Positions 52,150-61,496 of a stretch of 64,000 nt of DNA are shown here, one piece after another. The position numbers were made by a program, and so were the translations under genes. The first letter of the stretch is position 1; each line of letters opens with the position of its first letter. The stretch is from positions 1,202,562 to 1,266,561 of the forward strand of contig NZ_FNVB01000002.1 in NCBI RefSeq assembly GCF_900108315.1. The letters run 5' to 3'. The DNA comes from Saccharopolyspora kobensis (lineage in GTDB: Bacteria > Actinomycetota > Actinomycetes > Mycobacteriales > Pseudonocardiaceae). Below the pieces are notes generated by a model. The model was not told where the DNA came from, ran no database searches, and saw nothing but the letters and a program-made list of their open reading frames with translations.

Positions 52150-53159
52150 CGACCGTCCTGCCACCGGCACTGCTCACCGCGCGGGAATCCGTCGACCCGG
52201 TGCTGCGCCGCGCGGTCGCCCAGCTCGACCCGGACACCCGCCGCGTGTGCGAATACCACTTCGGCTGGCGCGGCGCCGACGGTTCCCCGGAAGGCGGTGG
52301 CGGCAAAGCGCTGCGACCGGCGATGGTGCTGCTGTCGGCGCAGTCCGCCCGCCCGCCGGGAGCACCCGACCAGGCCGTCGCCGCCGCTGCGGCCGTCGAG
52401 CTGGTGCACAACTTCTCGCTGCTGCACGACGACGTGATGGACGGCGACACCTCGCGCCGGCACCGGGCAACCGCCTGGACGGTCTTCGGCCGGCCCGCCG
52501 CGCTGCTGGCCGGCGACGCGCTGCTGTCGCTGGCCACCGAGGTGCTGCTGGGCTCGACCTCACCGCACGCCGCGGCCGCGGCCCGCTCGCTGTCGGTCAC
52601 CACCCGCGTGCTGATCGCCGGGCAGGCCGCGGACCTGGACTTCGAGCACCGCCACGACGTGACCCTCGACGAGTGCCTGCGCATGGCCCACGACAAGACC
52701 GCCGCGCTGCTGGCCTGCGCCGCCTCGATCGGCGCGCTCATCGCCGGGGCGCCGCAGGACGTGGTGTTCGGCCTGCACACCTTCGGCACCGAGCTCGGGA
52801 TGGCCTTCCAGCTGGTGGACGACCTGCTGGGGCTGTGGGGCGATCCCGAGGTCACCGGCAAACCGGTGCTGTCGGACCTGCGCGCCCGCAAGAAGACCGT
52901 GCCCGTGGTGCACGCGCTCAACTCGGGCACCACTGCGGGCGAGCGGCTGCGCGAGCTCTACGCGCGGCCGGAACCGCTCACCGAGCAGCAGCTGCGCGAA
53001 GCCGCCGAGATGGTGCACCGCGCCGGATCGGCGGACTGGACCCGCCGGGAGTGCCAGCGCCGGCTGACGGCCGCGGCCGACCACCTGCCGCGCGGCCCGC
53101 AGGACGTCACCGACGCCCTGACCGAACTCGCCACGTTCATCGTACGGAGGAAGCTTTGA
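52146..53159 (+). CDS. Polyprenyl (probably farnesyl) diphosphate synthase
   Basis: 337-residue trans-isoprenyl diphosphate synthase. The first aspartate-rich motif starts at D95 (HDDVMD) and the second at D225 (DDLLGLWGD); GGGGKALRPAMV supplies the usual Lys-Arg near the N-terminus. Residues before the first motif (VELVHNFSLLHDD) fit a farnesyl or geranylgeranyl product. The operon context, squalene synthesis, favours farnesyl diphosphate. ATG at 52146 overlaps hpnE by 4 bases. Confidence 0.92.
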   Translation: MTTVLPPALLTARESVDPVLRRAVAQLDPDTRRVCEYHFGWRGADGSPEGGGGKALRPAMVLLSAQSARPPGAPDQAVAAAAAVELVHNFSLLHDDVMDGDTSRRHRATAWTVFGRPAALLAGDALLSLATEVLLGSTSPHAAAAARSLSVTTRVLIAGQAADLDFEHRHDVTLDECLRMAHDKTAALLACAASIGALIAGAPQDVVFGLHTFGTELGMAFQLVDDLLGLWGDPEVTGKPVLSDLRARKKTVPVVHALNSGTTAGERLRELYARPEPLTEQQLREAAEMVHRAGSADWTRRECQRRLTAAADHLPRGPQDVTDALTELATFIVRRKL

Positions 53160-55066
53160 CCGATCAGCTGCAGAAGCAGGCCACCCGCGCGCTGGTGGTC
53201 CCCGACCCGCGGACCGCGCTGGTCGCCGCCCGCGACCACCTGCTGTCCCGGCAGCACCCGGACGGCTGGTGGAAGGGCGAGCTGGAGACCAACGTGACCA
53301 TGGACGTCGAGGACCTGCTGCTGCGGCAGTTCCTCGGCATCCGCACCGCGGTGGAGACCGAGCAGGCGGCCCGCTGGATCCGCTCCCAGCAGCGCTCCGA
53401 CGGCACCTGGGCCAACTTCCACGGCGGGCCGGGCGACCTGTCCACCACCGCGGAGGCCTACACCGCGCTCAAGCTGGCCGGTGACGACGTCGACGCCGGG
53501 CACATGACCGCCGCGCGCGACTGGATCCTGGAGCAGGGCGGGCTGGAGGCCACCCGGGTGTTCACCCGGATCTGGCTGGCGCTGTTCGGCGAGTGGTCCT
53601 GGGACGAGCTGCCCGCGATGCCGCCCGAGGTCGTGCTGCTGCCCAGCTGGTTCCCGCTGAACGTGGCGGACTGGGCGTGCTGGGCGCGCCAGACCGTGGT
53701 GCCGCTGACGGTGGTGTGCACGCTGCGCCCGAGCCGGGACCTGGGCATCACGGTCCGGGAGCTGCGCACCGGCCGCCGCGCCGGGCCCGCTCGCGCCGAG
53801 TGGTCGTGGAACTACGGGTTCACCCTGCTCGACCGAGCCCTGCACCGGTACCAGAAGCGCCCGCTGCGGACGTTGCGCAAGCACGCGATGCACCGCGCGG
53901 CGGAGTGGATCGTGGCGCGCCAGGAGGCCGACGGGTCCTGGGGCGGCATCCAGCCGCCGTGGGTCTACTCGCTGCTGGCGCTGCACCTGCTCGGCTATCC
54001 GATGGACCACCCGGTGCTGCGGCAGGGCCTGGCCGGTCTGGAGCGGTTCCTGATCCGCGAGCAGACCTCCGACGGCGTGGTGCGGCGGCTGGAGGCCTGC
54101 CAGTCCCCGGTGTGGGACACGGTGCTCGGCATGCAGGCGCTGCACGACGCCGGTGTGCCCAGCGCGCACCCGGCGCTGCGCCGGGCGACGGACTACCTGC
54201 TGGCCGAGGAGATCCGGGTCAAGGGCGACTGGTCGGTCCGCCGCCCGGACCTGCCCGCGGGCGGCGGCTGGGCGTTCGAGTTCGACAACGACGGCTACCC
54301 GGACATCGACGACACCGCCGAGGTGCTGCTGGCGCTCAACCGCATGGACCACCCGGACCAGGTCGCGGTGCGGGGCGCGATCGAGCGCGGCGTGCGCTGG
54401 CTGCGCGGCATGCAGTCCGCCGACGGCGGGTGGGGCGCCTTCGACGCCGACAACACCCGGCAGCTCGTCCGCAAACTGCCGTTCTGCGACTTCGGTGAAG
54501 TGATCGACCCGCCGTCGGCCGACGTCACGGCGCACGTCGTGGAGGCGCTGGCGACGCTGGGCCACGACGACGAGGTGGTCCAGCGCGGCGTGAAGTGGCT
54601 GCTGCGCAACCAGGAGAAGGACGGCTCCTGGTTCGGCCGCTGGGGCGCCAACCACGTCTACGGCACCGGCGCGGTGGTCCCGGCGCTGGTCCGCGCCGGC
54701 TTCAAGCCCGAGCACCGGGTTCTGCGGCGCGCGGCGAAGTGGCTGGAGAAGCACCAGAACGCCGACGGTGGCTGGGGCGAGGACATGCGCTCCTACGACG
54801 ACCCGGAGTGGATCGGCCGCGGCGACTCCACGGCTTCGCAGACCGGGTGGGCGCTCATCGCGCTGCTGGCCCTGGGACGGCACGAGACCGACGCGGTCCA
54901 GCGCGGCGTGCAGTACCTGGCCCGCACGCAGCGCGCGGACGGCGGCTGGGACGAGCCGCAGTTCACCGGCACCGGTTTCCCCGGCGACTTCTACATCAAC
55001 TACCACCTGTACCGGGTGATCTTCCCGCTGACCGCCCTCGGCAGGTACCACCGGGCCGGGCAGTGA
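53156..55066 (+). CDS. shc: Squalene-hopene cyclase
   Basis: 636-residue class II triterpene cyclase that folds squalene into hopene/hopanol at the membrane. The protonating motif D383-I-D385-D386 (PDIDDTAE) is intact, and many QW-type repeats (for example QRSDGTWANF, QSADGGWGAF, QNADGGWGED) mark the alpha/alpha barrels. The TTG start at 53156 overlaps the preceding stop (TTGA) and has GGAGG five bases before it. Length is normal for the family. Confidence 0.96.
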   Translation: MTDQLQKQATRALVVPDPRTALVAARDHLLSRQHPDGWWKGELETNVTMDVEDLLLRQFLGIRTAVETEQAARWIRSQQRSDGTWANFHGGPGDLSTTAEAYTALKLAGDDVDAGHMTAARDWILEQGGLEATRVFTRIWLALFGEWSWDELPAMPPEVVLLPSWFPLNVADWACWARQTVVPLTVVCTLRPSRDLGITVRELRTGRRAGPARAEWSWNYGFTLLDRALHRYQKRPLRTLRKHAMHRAAEWIVARQEADGSWGGIQPPWVYSLLALHLLGYPMDHPVLRQGLAGLERFLIREQTSDGVVRRLEACQSPVWDTVLGMQALHDAGVPSAHPALRRATDYLLAEEIRVKGDWSVRRPDLPAGGGWAFEFDNDGYPDIDDTAEVLLALNRMDHPDQVAVRGAIERGVRWLRGMQSADGGWGAFDADNTRQLVRKLPFCDFGEVIDPPSADVTAHVVEALATLGHDDEVVQRGVKWLLRNQEKDGSWFGRWGANHVYGTGAVVPALVRAGFKPEHRVLRRAAKWLEKHQNADGGWGEDMRSYDDPEWIGRGDSTASQTGWALIALLALGRHETDAVQRGVQYLARTQRADGGWDEPQFTGTGFPGDFYINYHLYRVIFPLTALGRYHRAGQ

Positions 55067-55067
55067 G

Positions 55068-55670
55068 ATGCGCGCACGGCTGCTGATCTGCGCACCGCTG
55101 GGCCTGGAAGCTCAAGCGCTGCGAGCCGCGCTCGGCCGCAAAGCCGTTCGCCGCACGGGATTCGGCCCGCGGCGCAGCGCCCGCAGCGCGACCGCGCTCG
55201 CCGAGGAGGACTTCGACCTGCTCGTCGTCGCCGGTCTCGGCGGCGGCATCGGCGAGGGCGTTCGCAGCGGCGACGTGGTCGTGGCCGATGAAGTCCGCGG
55301 ACCGGAGAGCTCGGTGCGCTGCCGCGCCGCGCCGGCGCTGGCCGCGGAACTGCGCCGCGCGGGATTCCCGGTGCACTGCGGTCCGATCCTGACCACCCGG
55401 CACCTCGTGCGCGGCGCGCGGCGGGCCGAGCTGGCCCGCACCGGTGCGCTCGCGGTCGACATGGAGTCCGCTGTGCTCGCACGAGCCGCACGGGAGATCG
55501 CGGTGGTGCGGGTCGTGCTCGACACCGCGGAGGAACCGCTGCTGCGGTGGGGAACCCCGCGCCGGGCGCTGGCCGCGCTCGCCCGGCTGCACGCCGTCGG
55601 TTCCTGCCTGTCGCGGTGCAGCAGCGCCGCGGCGCCGCAGGACCACCACACACCCGAGGAGGTGTCCTGA
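55068..55670 (+). CDS. hpnG: Adenosylhopane nucleosidase/phosphorylase HpnG
   Basis: 200-residue enzyme of the purine nucleoside phosphorylase/MTA nucleosidase fold. HpnG removes adenine from adenosylhopane on the route to ribosylhopane and bacteriohopanetetrol. Typical parts: LLICAPLGLEAQALRAAL, LVVAGLGGGIGEGVRSGDVVVADEV and AVDMESAVLARAA, the active-site DMES-type motif. It starts one base after the cyclase stop and ends directly before hpnH. Confidence 0.9.
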   Translation: MRARLLICAPLGLEAQALRAALGRKAVRRTGFGPRRSARSATALAEEDFDLLVVAGLGGGIGEGVRSGDVVVADEVRGPESSVRCRAAPALAAELRRAGFPVHCGPILTTRHLVRGARRAELARTGALAVDMESAVLARAAREIAVVRVVLDTAEEPLLRWGTPRRALAALARLHAVGSCLSRCSSAAAPQDHHTPEEVS

Positions 55671-56672
55671 ATGGGTATTCCGGTGCGCCAGGCCGTCCGC
55701 GTCGGCGCCTACCTGGTCAAGCAGAAGCTGGCCCGCCGCACGAAGTTCGCCCTGACCCTGGAGCTGGAACCGCTGTTCGCCTGCAACCTCAAGTGCGCGG
55801 GCTGCGGCAAGATCCAGCACCCGGCCAACGTGCTCAAGCAGCGGATGCCGGTGGAGCAGGCCATCGCCGCGGTGGAGGAGTGCGGGGCGCCGGTGGTCTC
55901 CATCGCCGGCGGCGAACCGCTGATGCACCCGGAGATCGAGGTCATCGTCGAGGAGCTGATCAAGCGCAAGAAGTTCGTCTACCTGTGCACCAACGCGCTG
56001 CTGCTGCCCCGCAAGATCGACCGCTTCCGCCCGTCGCCGTACTTCGCGTGGGCCGTGCACATCGACGGCCTGGAGGAGCGCCACGACGCCTCGGTGTGCA
56101 AGAAGGGCGTGTTCGCGCAGGCGGTGGACAACATCAAGGACGTCCAGGCGCGCGGATTCCGGGTGACCACGAACTCCACGTTCTTCACCTCCGACACGCC
56201 GCAGTCGGTGATCGAGGTGCTCGACTACCTCAACGACGACCTGAAGGTCGACCAGATGATGCTCTCGCCGGCCTACGCCTACGACAAGGCGCCCGACCAG
56301 GAGCACTTCATGGGCGTGGCCGAGACGCGCGAGCTGTTCAGCAAGGTCTTCGCCGACGGCAGGCGCAACCGGTGGCGGTTCAACCACTCGCCGCTGTTCC
56401 TGGACTTCCTGGCGGGCGAGGTCGACTTCCGCTGCACGGCGTGGGCCATCCCGTCCTACTCGCTCTACGGCTGGCAGCGGCCGTGCTACCTGATGAACGA
56501 CGGCTACGCGGCGACCTACCGCGAACTGCTGGAGGAGACCGACTGGTCGCGCTACGGGCGGGGCAACGACCCGCGCTGCGCCAACTGCATGGCGCACTGC
56601 GGCTACGAGCCGACCGCGGTGCTGGCCACCATGGGCTCGCTGCGCGAGTCGATCCGGGCCCTGCGCGGTTAG
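55671..56672 (+). CDS. hpnH: Adenosylhopane synthase HpnH (radical SAM)
   Basis: 333-residue radical SAM enzyme that joins adenosyl radical to diploptene, the first step of hopanoid side-chain building. The 4Fe-4S cysteines C38, C42, C45 lie in CNLKCAGC, followed by the SAM-binding IAGGEPLMHPE. The C-terminal part (RCANCMAHCGYEPTA) has further cysteines typical of HpnH. Start ATG 55671 abuts the hpnG stop. Nothing for later side-chain steps follows. Confidence 0.95.
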   Translation: MGIPVRQAVRVGAYLVKQKLARRTKFALTLELEPLFACNLKCAGCGKIQHPANVLKQRMPVEQAIAAVEECGAPVVSIAGGEPLMHPEIEVIVEELIKRKKFVYLCTNALLLPRKIDRFRPSPYFAWAVHIDGLEERHDASVCKKGVFAQAVDNIKDVQARGFRVTTNSTFFTSDTPQSVIEVLDYLNDDLKVDQMMLSPAYAYDKAPDQEHFMGVAETRELFSKVFADGRRNRWRFNHSPLFLDFLAGEVDFRCTAWAIPSYSLYGWQRPCYLMNDGYAATYRELLEETDWSRYGRGNDPRCANCMAHCGYEPTAVLATMGSLRESIRALRG

Positions 56673-56724
56673 CCGGGGCTTCAGTGGTTGGTTTGCGCGG
56701 CGGTGCCGGTGGCGAGGGCGCACT

Positions 56725-56741
56725 AAGCGGCTTCGCCGCTT
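56725..56741. terminator. Hairpin terminator between hopanoid operon and convergent genes
   Basis: AAGCGGC (56725-56731) and GCCGCTT (56735-56741) form a perfect 7-bp stem with a 3-base loop, 53 bases after hpnH and 50 before the convergent dehydrogenase stop. Suited to end both transcripts. Confidence 0.65.
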
Positions 56742-56790
56742 CGAAGACAGAAGAGCACCAGAACCAGGCGCGAGAACAGAAAGCCCGTGC

Positions 56791-57513
56791 TCAGCCCAAC
56801 CGGCGGGCCAGGCCGCGGAACAAGCCCGGCGCCGCGCCCTGCAACCGGGCCGGAACCGCGAGCCAGGCTGGCACGAACACCTCCGCCCGGCCGCGCTGGA
56901 CGCCCCTGACCAGTGCTGAGGCGACCTCCTGCGCGGTGAGCATCCGCGGGAAGCGCCGGTCGTAGCGGCGACCGGCGAAGAACGGCGTGCGCACGGCACC
57001 GGGGAAGACCGTGGTCACGCCGATGCCGTCGAGGCGGAGGCTTTCCGCGAACGCCCGCACACCGGCCTTCGTCGCCGCGTAGACCTCCTCGCCGCGCACG
57101 CCGACAGCCGCGATCGAGGAGACGAAGACGACGTGGCCGCGCCTGCGCCGCAGCTCCGGCAGCACCGCGCTGGTCAGCAGCATCGGCGCGGTCAGGTTCA
57201 CCGCCGCCAGCTCCGCCACCCGTTCGGCGGGCATCGACGCCAGGTCGCCTGCCCAGCCGACACCCGCGCAGTGCACCAGCAGATCCACCTGCCGTGCCGC
57301 GGTGACCACCAGGTCGAGTCCGGCCTCGTCGGTCAGCTCGGCGGCCAGCGCCCGCCCACCGCAGCGTTCGGCCACCTCGGCGAGCCGCTGCCGGTCCCGG
57401 CCGACGAGCACCAGCTCGCACCCGTTGGCGGCGAGTTCGCCCGCGGTGGCCGCGCCGATGCCGGATGACGCGCCCGTGACCAGCGCGGTCCGTCCGCGCA
57501 GCGTCAGCCCCAC
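56791..57513 (-). CDS. Short-chain dehydrogenase/reductase
   Basis: 240-residue classical SDR. The nucleotide motif is TGASSGIGAAT, the NNAG position reads HCAGVGWAG, and the catalytic set is S in FVSSIAAVG and Y-x-x-x-K in YAATK. The C-terminal basic ending (LFRGLARRLG) may associate with membrane. Substrate unknown. The GTG start at 57513 lies 10 bases inside the DMT gene end, so the three genes in this operon are coupled, and a role in lipid precursor reduction is inferred. Confidence 0.87.
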   Translation of the reverse strand: MGLTLRGRTALVTGASSGIGAATAGELAANGCELVLVGRDRQRLAEVAERCGGRALAAELTDEAGLDLVVTAARQVDLLVHCAGVGWAGDLASMPAERVAELAAVNLTAPMLLTSAVLPELRRRRGHVVFVSSIAAVGVRGEEVYAATKAGVRAFAESLRLDGIGVTTVFPGAVRTPFFAGRRYDRRFPRMLTAQEVASALVRGVQRGRAEVFVPAWLAVPARLQGAAPGLFRGLARRLG

Positions 57514-58421
57514 GTCGCCTCCGAACCGCCGTCCGCGCGGTCGAGCGCTCGGCGCAGCTGCTCACCGCGGCGGGTCAGGATCACGATGCCCACCACGATG
57601 ACCACCACCGCGATCACCTCGCCGGCGAGGATGGCGGGGGAGGACTCGATGCGCTCGCCCAGCCAGCTCACCCCGATCGCCGCCGCCACCAGCGGGTCCA
57701 CCGTGGTGATCACCGCCAGCGCGGGCGACATCAACCGGCCGCGTTGGAAGGTCTGCTGGCTGAGCAGGAAGCCCATCGGCCCGATCACGCACACCGCGTA
57801 GAGCGTCCAGTGCTGGAACGGCTCGGCCGGTCCACCGGTGCGGAACTGCCCGGCCACCACCTTGATCAGCCCGGCGGTCACCCCGTAGAGCACGCCGGTG
57901 GCCACCGCCATGCCGATCACCCCGGACTCACCGGGGATCAGCCGGGCCGCCGCCAGCGACACCACCACCAGCAGGCCGAGCGCCAGGGCCAGCGGCAGGA
58001 TCGACGCGCCGGTGAACTCGCTGCTCTGCCCGGAAGGCCTCGCCAGCACCAGGAACGCCGAGAGCCCGCCGACGCAGGCCAGCCCGCCCAGCGCCAGCAC
58101 CAGGTCCATCCTGCGGTGCGCCATCCACGCGGCGAAGGCGGCACCGAACAGCACCGAGGTCACCAGCAGCGGTTGCACCAGCACCAGCGGCCCGAAGGCC
58201 AGCGCCACCACCTGCAGCGACAACCCGATGATCACGGTGAGGATGCTCAGCACCCAGATCGGCTTGCGGACCAGGTCGAACAGCATGCGCGGGCTGAAAG
58301 TGCGGACCTTGGGCACCTGCTTGGTGACGCGGTGCTGGATGGCGCTGGCCAGGCCGAAGCTGGCCGCGCCGATGACCGCCGCGGGAACGGCGATCACCAG
58401 CACCGTGCCGTTGGAGCTCAC
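57504..58421 (-). CDS. DMT-superfamily (EamA-like) membrane protein
   Basis: 305-residue protein with about nine or ten hydrophobic segments and the twofold-repeat look of DMT/EamA transporters (VIGLSLQVVALAFGPLVLVQPLLVTSVLFG and PALAVITTVDPLVAAAIGVSWLGE). Its substrate is unknown; relatives carry small metabolites, and some move lipid-linked compounds. GTG at 58421 overlaps the fusion-gene stop by 4 bases. It sits between the glycosyltransferase-acyltransferase fusion and an SDR. Confidence 0.83.
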   Translation of the reverse strand: MSSNGTVLVIAVPAAVIGAASFGLASAIQHRVTKQVPKVRTFSPRMLFDLVRKPIWVLSILTVIIGLSLQVVALAFGPLVLVQPLLVTSVLFGAAFAAWMAHRRMDLVLALGGLACVGGLSAFLVLARPSGQSSEFTGASILPLALALGLLVVVSLAAARLIPGESGVIGMAVATGVLYGVTAGLIKVVAGQFRTGGPAEPFQHWTLYAVCVIGPMGFLLSQQTFQRGRLMSPALAVITTVDPLVAAAIGVSWLGERIESSPAILAGEVIAVVVIVVGIVILTRRGEQLRRALDRADGGSEATWG

Positions 58422-60778
58422 CGCCGATCACCTGCCCGCAGGTCGGCGAAGGCGTCGCGCAGGTGCGCGGTCAGCACTGCGGCGTCCGGGGCCAGCCCGG
58501 TGTCCGTGGTGACGCCGAACCCGACGTGGTCGGCCCAGCTGATCGCACCCACGGCGATGCCCACCCCGTCGGCCAGCGAGAGCACCGGCAGCACTCCGGC
58601 CAGCCGCGCCGACCCCACGTGCGCGGGACGGCGCCGCCCGGGCAGCACCGACACCACCGCGCCGAAGAACCGGCGCTGGTAGATCCGCCGAACGACCCAG
58701 GCGTGCAGCGGCGCGGGCAGCGCACCGAGCGCGGCCAGCACGGCACTGGACGCAGCGGGCTGCCCGGTGCGGTCCGGTTTGCCCAGCTCAGCCGACACCG
58801 CGCTGAGCCGCCGCGCGACGGGCATCGGACCGACGGGCAGGTCCAGCGCCACCGAAGCCGTGCGGTTCCCAGGCGCCTCGGCACCCGCACCACCTCGCGC
58901 GGTGCGCGGCACCATCACCCGGAAGCGCTGACCAGGCACGGGAGCGGGCAGCGACCGGTGCAGCGCTTCGGCGACCACTCCGAGCAGCAGCGCTGTGCTG
59001 CTCACACCCAACTCCCGCGCGCACGCGCGCACCTCGGCGGCCGGGAGCTCCAATCCGGCGAACGAGCGGTTCGCCGTGCTGCGTCCTGCCCAGACGCTGC
59101 CCGGTGCCCGGCCCGCGCCCGCCAGGCTCAGCAGCCCTCGCGCGACCTCAACCGGACGCCGCTTCGGCCCTGAGCCGGGCATCGAGACGGGGTGCGGGCC
59201 GTCGGTCAGCAACCGCAGCAACGTGCTGGTCACCGCCACACCGTCGCCGAGCGCGTGATGCAGCTTCGCCAGCACCGACACCTCGCCGGAAGCTGTCTCG
59301 TGCAGCAGCAGGAGCTCCCACGGCGGCCGGTCGGTGGCCACGGCGGCGCCGAAGAACTCCTCGCGCACCCGCGCCGCAGCCCGCTCCCCGCAGACCTCGC
59401 GGCAGCGCAGGTGATCGCCGGGCTCGATGGCCGCATCGTGGACCCACTGCGGTCGCCTGGCCCGCCGCAGCACCAGGCGCCGCGTGAGCATCGGCAACCG
59501 GCCGGCGTGCCGCTCGATCCGCCCGCTGATCTCCTCGCGCCATTCAGCGGTGCTCCGCGGCGGCCCCTCGAACCGCAGGACCGCGCCGGTCTGCTGTGCG
59601 ACGAGCGGAGTCGTGGCGTAGACGAAGAAGGCGTCCTGCGGCCGGAGAGCGCGGCGCCCGTGGTGGCGGGGGAGCTGCGCCAGCGCGGCCACCTGGTCGG
59701 TGAAGTCCGCGACCTGGCAGTGCTTGAACGCCCGCTGCTCCCGCTGGGCGAGCTCCTCCGGTTCCGCGGTCCAGCGGCGCAGCGTCGCGGTCAGATCGGC
59801 GGCGCTCGGGCACAGCTCGGCCAGCCCGGCCTCGGCCATCAGCTCGGCGTTGGCCCGCCCGTGCCCGGCGATCGGCTCGAACATGATCACCGCCCGCCCG
59901 CAGGCGAGCGCTTCCAGCGCAGTGGCCCCGCCCGCGTTGCTCACCACGACGTCCGCGCAGGTCACCAGACCCGGCATGTCCTCCACCCAGCCCAGGGCGA
60001 CCAGCCGGTCCTCGTGGTGAGCGGCGAACCGCTCGCGCAACGCGTCGTTGCGGCCGCAGACCACCACGACCCGCGCCACGCCCTCGGCACGCAGCGCGGC
60101 CTCCACCGCGCGCTCCACCGAGCCGAACCCGAGCGAGCCGCAGGAGATCAGCACCGTGAAGCCCGACTCCGGGAGGCCGAAGCCGCGCCGGGCGGCAGCC
60201 CGGTCACCGGGCCGGAACGCCGACACCACCGGCGGTACGCACACCGCGCCCACCGCGTCGGGCTCGGCCCGCCGCATCTCCCGCAGGCTCGCCTCGCTCA
60301 TCACGTAGTGCAGGTCGGCCTCGGGATAGACCCAGAAGGGGTGCGGGGAGAAGTCCGAGACCACCGCGGCCACCGGGACGTCCAGCTCACCGCGGCGCCG
60401 CAGCCAGTCCAGACCGGCGGTGCCGAGCGGGTACGTCGAGACGATCAGGTCCGGCCTGGCCTCGGCGATCGCCCGGCGCAGCCGCCGCCCGCTCCACGCC
60501 CCGACGAACCGGCGGGAGGCGTTGGCGAACCAGCGGTAGCGCCACAGTGACGCGTAGAAGAAGTCGTACAGCCACGGCGTGGACTCGACGTTGGTGACGT
60601 AGATCCAGTTGAACGCGGCGGGAACCCAGCGACCCATCGCGCGCAGCGCGTCCAGCCAGCCGACCTCGCACCCGGGCCACACCCGGCCGGCGGCTTCCGC
60701 CACGGCCCGGCCGGTCGCATTGTGCCCCTCGCCGATGGTCGCGCTGACCAGTAGCACTCGACGCGGCTGGACGGTCAC
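58418..60778 (-). CDS. Natural fusion: MGDG-synthase-like glycosyltransferase plus WS/DGAT acyltransferase
   Basis: 786 residues in two enzymatic halves. Residues ~8-385 are a GT28 glycosyltransferase of the monogalactosyl/glucosyl-diacylglycerol synthase group: SATIGEGHNATGRAV at the start, SDFSPHPFWVYPEAD, and the sugar-nucleotide end VSNAGGATALEALACGRAV. Residues ~390-786 match wax ester synthase/diacylglycerol acyltransferases, with the catalytic HHxxxDG as H507-H508...D512-G513 (LHHALGDG) preceded by PPWELLLL. Each half looks intact. The GTG at 60778 is preferred since GAAGGGA precedes it. A glycosylated and then acylated lipid product is inferred. It leads a three-gene operon. Confidence 0.85.
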   Translation of the reverse strand: MTVQPRRVLLVSATIGEGHNATGRAVAEAAGRVWPGCEVGWLDALRAMGRWVPAAFNWIYVTNVESTPWLYDFFYASLWRYRWFANASRRFVGAWSGRRLRRAIAEARPDLIVSTYPLGTAGLDWLRRRGELDVPVAAVVSDFSPHPFWVYPEADLHYVMSEASLREMRRAEPDAVGAVCVPPVVSAFRPGDRAAARRGFGLPESGFTVLISCGSLGFGSVERAVEAALRAEGVARVVVVCGRNDALRERFAAHHEDRLVALGWVEDMPGLVTCADVVVSNAGGATALEALACGRAVIMFEPIAGHGRANAELMAEAGLAELCPSAADLTATLRRWTAEPEELAQREQRAFKHCQVADFTDQVAALAQLPRHHGRRALRPQDAFFVYATTPLVAQQTGAVLRFEGPPRSTAEWREEISGRIERHAGRLPMLTRRLVLRRARRPQWVHDAAIEPGDHLRCREVCGERAAARVREEFFGAAVATDRPPWELLLLHETASGEVSVLAKLHHALGDGVAVTSTLLRLLTDGPHPVSMPGSGPKRRPVEVARGLLSLAGAGRAPGSVWAGRSTANRSFAGLELPAAEVRACARELGVSSTALLLGVVAEALHRSLPAPVPGQRFRVMVPRTARGGAGAEAPGNRTASVALDLPVGPMPVARRLSAVSAELGKPDRTGQPAASSAVLAALGALPAPLHAWVVRRIYQRRFFGAVVSVLPGRRRPAHVGSARLAGVLPVLSLADGVGIAVGAISWADHVGFGVTTDTGLAPDAAVLTAHLRDAFADLRAGDRR

Positions 60779-60866
60779 GCGGCTGGATCCCTTCACCCCG
60801 GATCGTGCCACCGCAGGCTAACGTGACCAGCCGGTTCCAGCCGCTCGAAGTGCTCCGGGCCGCGCG

Positions 60867-61496
60867 CTACGCCTCCTGCGAAACCGGTCCGCGGCTGCCG
60901 ACCTCGCGGACCGTCCCGTCGGTGAGGTGGTAGCACAGGCCGACGATCGCGCAGCGGCCCGCCTCGACCTCCTTGGACAGCACGGTGGAGCGCTCCAGCA
61001 GCAGATCGGTGGTGCGCTGGACGTGCACGTCCACGATCTCGTCGACCTCGTCCTTGCCGTCCGCGCGGGCCGACAGCACGCTCGGCGTCACCCGCTCGAC
61101 GATGTCGCGCAGGAACCCGGGCGGCGCGGAACCCTCGACGACGGTCTGCCGCGCGGCGGTCACCGCGCCGCAGGAGTCGTGGCCGAGCACGACCACCAGC
61201 GGCGCGCCCAGCACGCTCACGCCGTACTCGATGCTGCCCAGCACCTCGGGGCCGGTGACCTGACCGGCGGTGCGCACCACGAACAGGTCGCCGAGCCCCT
61301 GGTCGAAGATGATCTCGGCGGCGAGCCGGGAGTCGGAACAGCCGAACAGCACGGCGAAGGGGCGCTGTCCCGGCGCCAGCGAAGCGCGGTGGTCGGCGTC
61401 CTGGTTCGGGTGGCGGGGGCTGTTCTCGACGAACCTCCGGTTGCCCGCCAGAAGTTCTTCGTAGGCGTGCGCGGGGGAGATCGGTGCGTTGGACAT
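60867..61496 (-). CDS. Beta-class carbonic anhydrase
   Basis: 209-residue zinc enzyme that interconverts CO2 and bicarbonate in the cytoplasm. The zinc and active-site residues are C53, D55, R57 (CSDSR), H106 and C109 (GHDSCGA). The order and length are standard for bacterial beta-carbonic anhydrases. ATG at 61496 is used; the upstream 424 bases hold no supported gene. No SulP transporter is adjacent. Confidence 0.94.
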   Translation of the reverse strand: MSNAPISPAHAYEELLAGNRRFVENSPRHPNQDADHRASLAPGQRPFAVLFGCSDSRLAAEIIFDQGLGDLFVVRTAGQVTGPEVLGSIEYGVSVLGAPLVVVLGHDSCGAVTAARQTVVEGSAPPGFLRDIVERVTPSVLSARADGKDEVDEIVDVHVQRTTDLLLERSTVLSKEVEAGRCAIVGLCYHLTDGTVREVGSRGPVSQEA

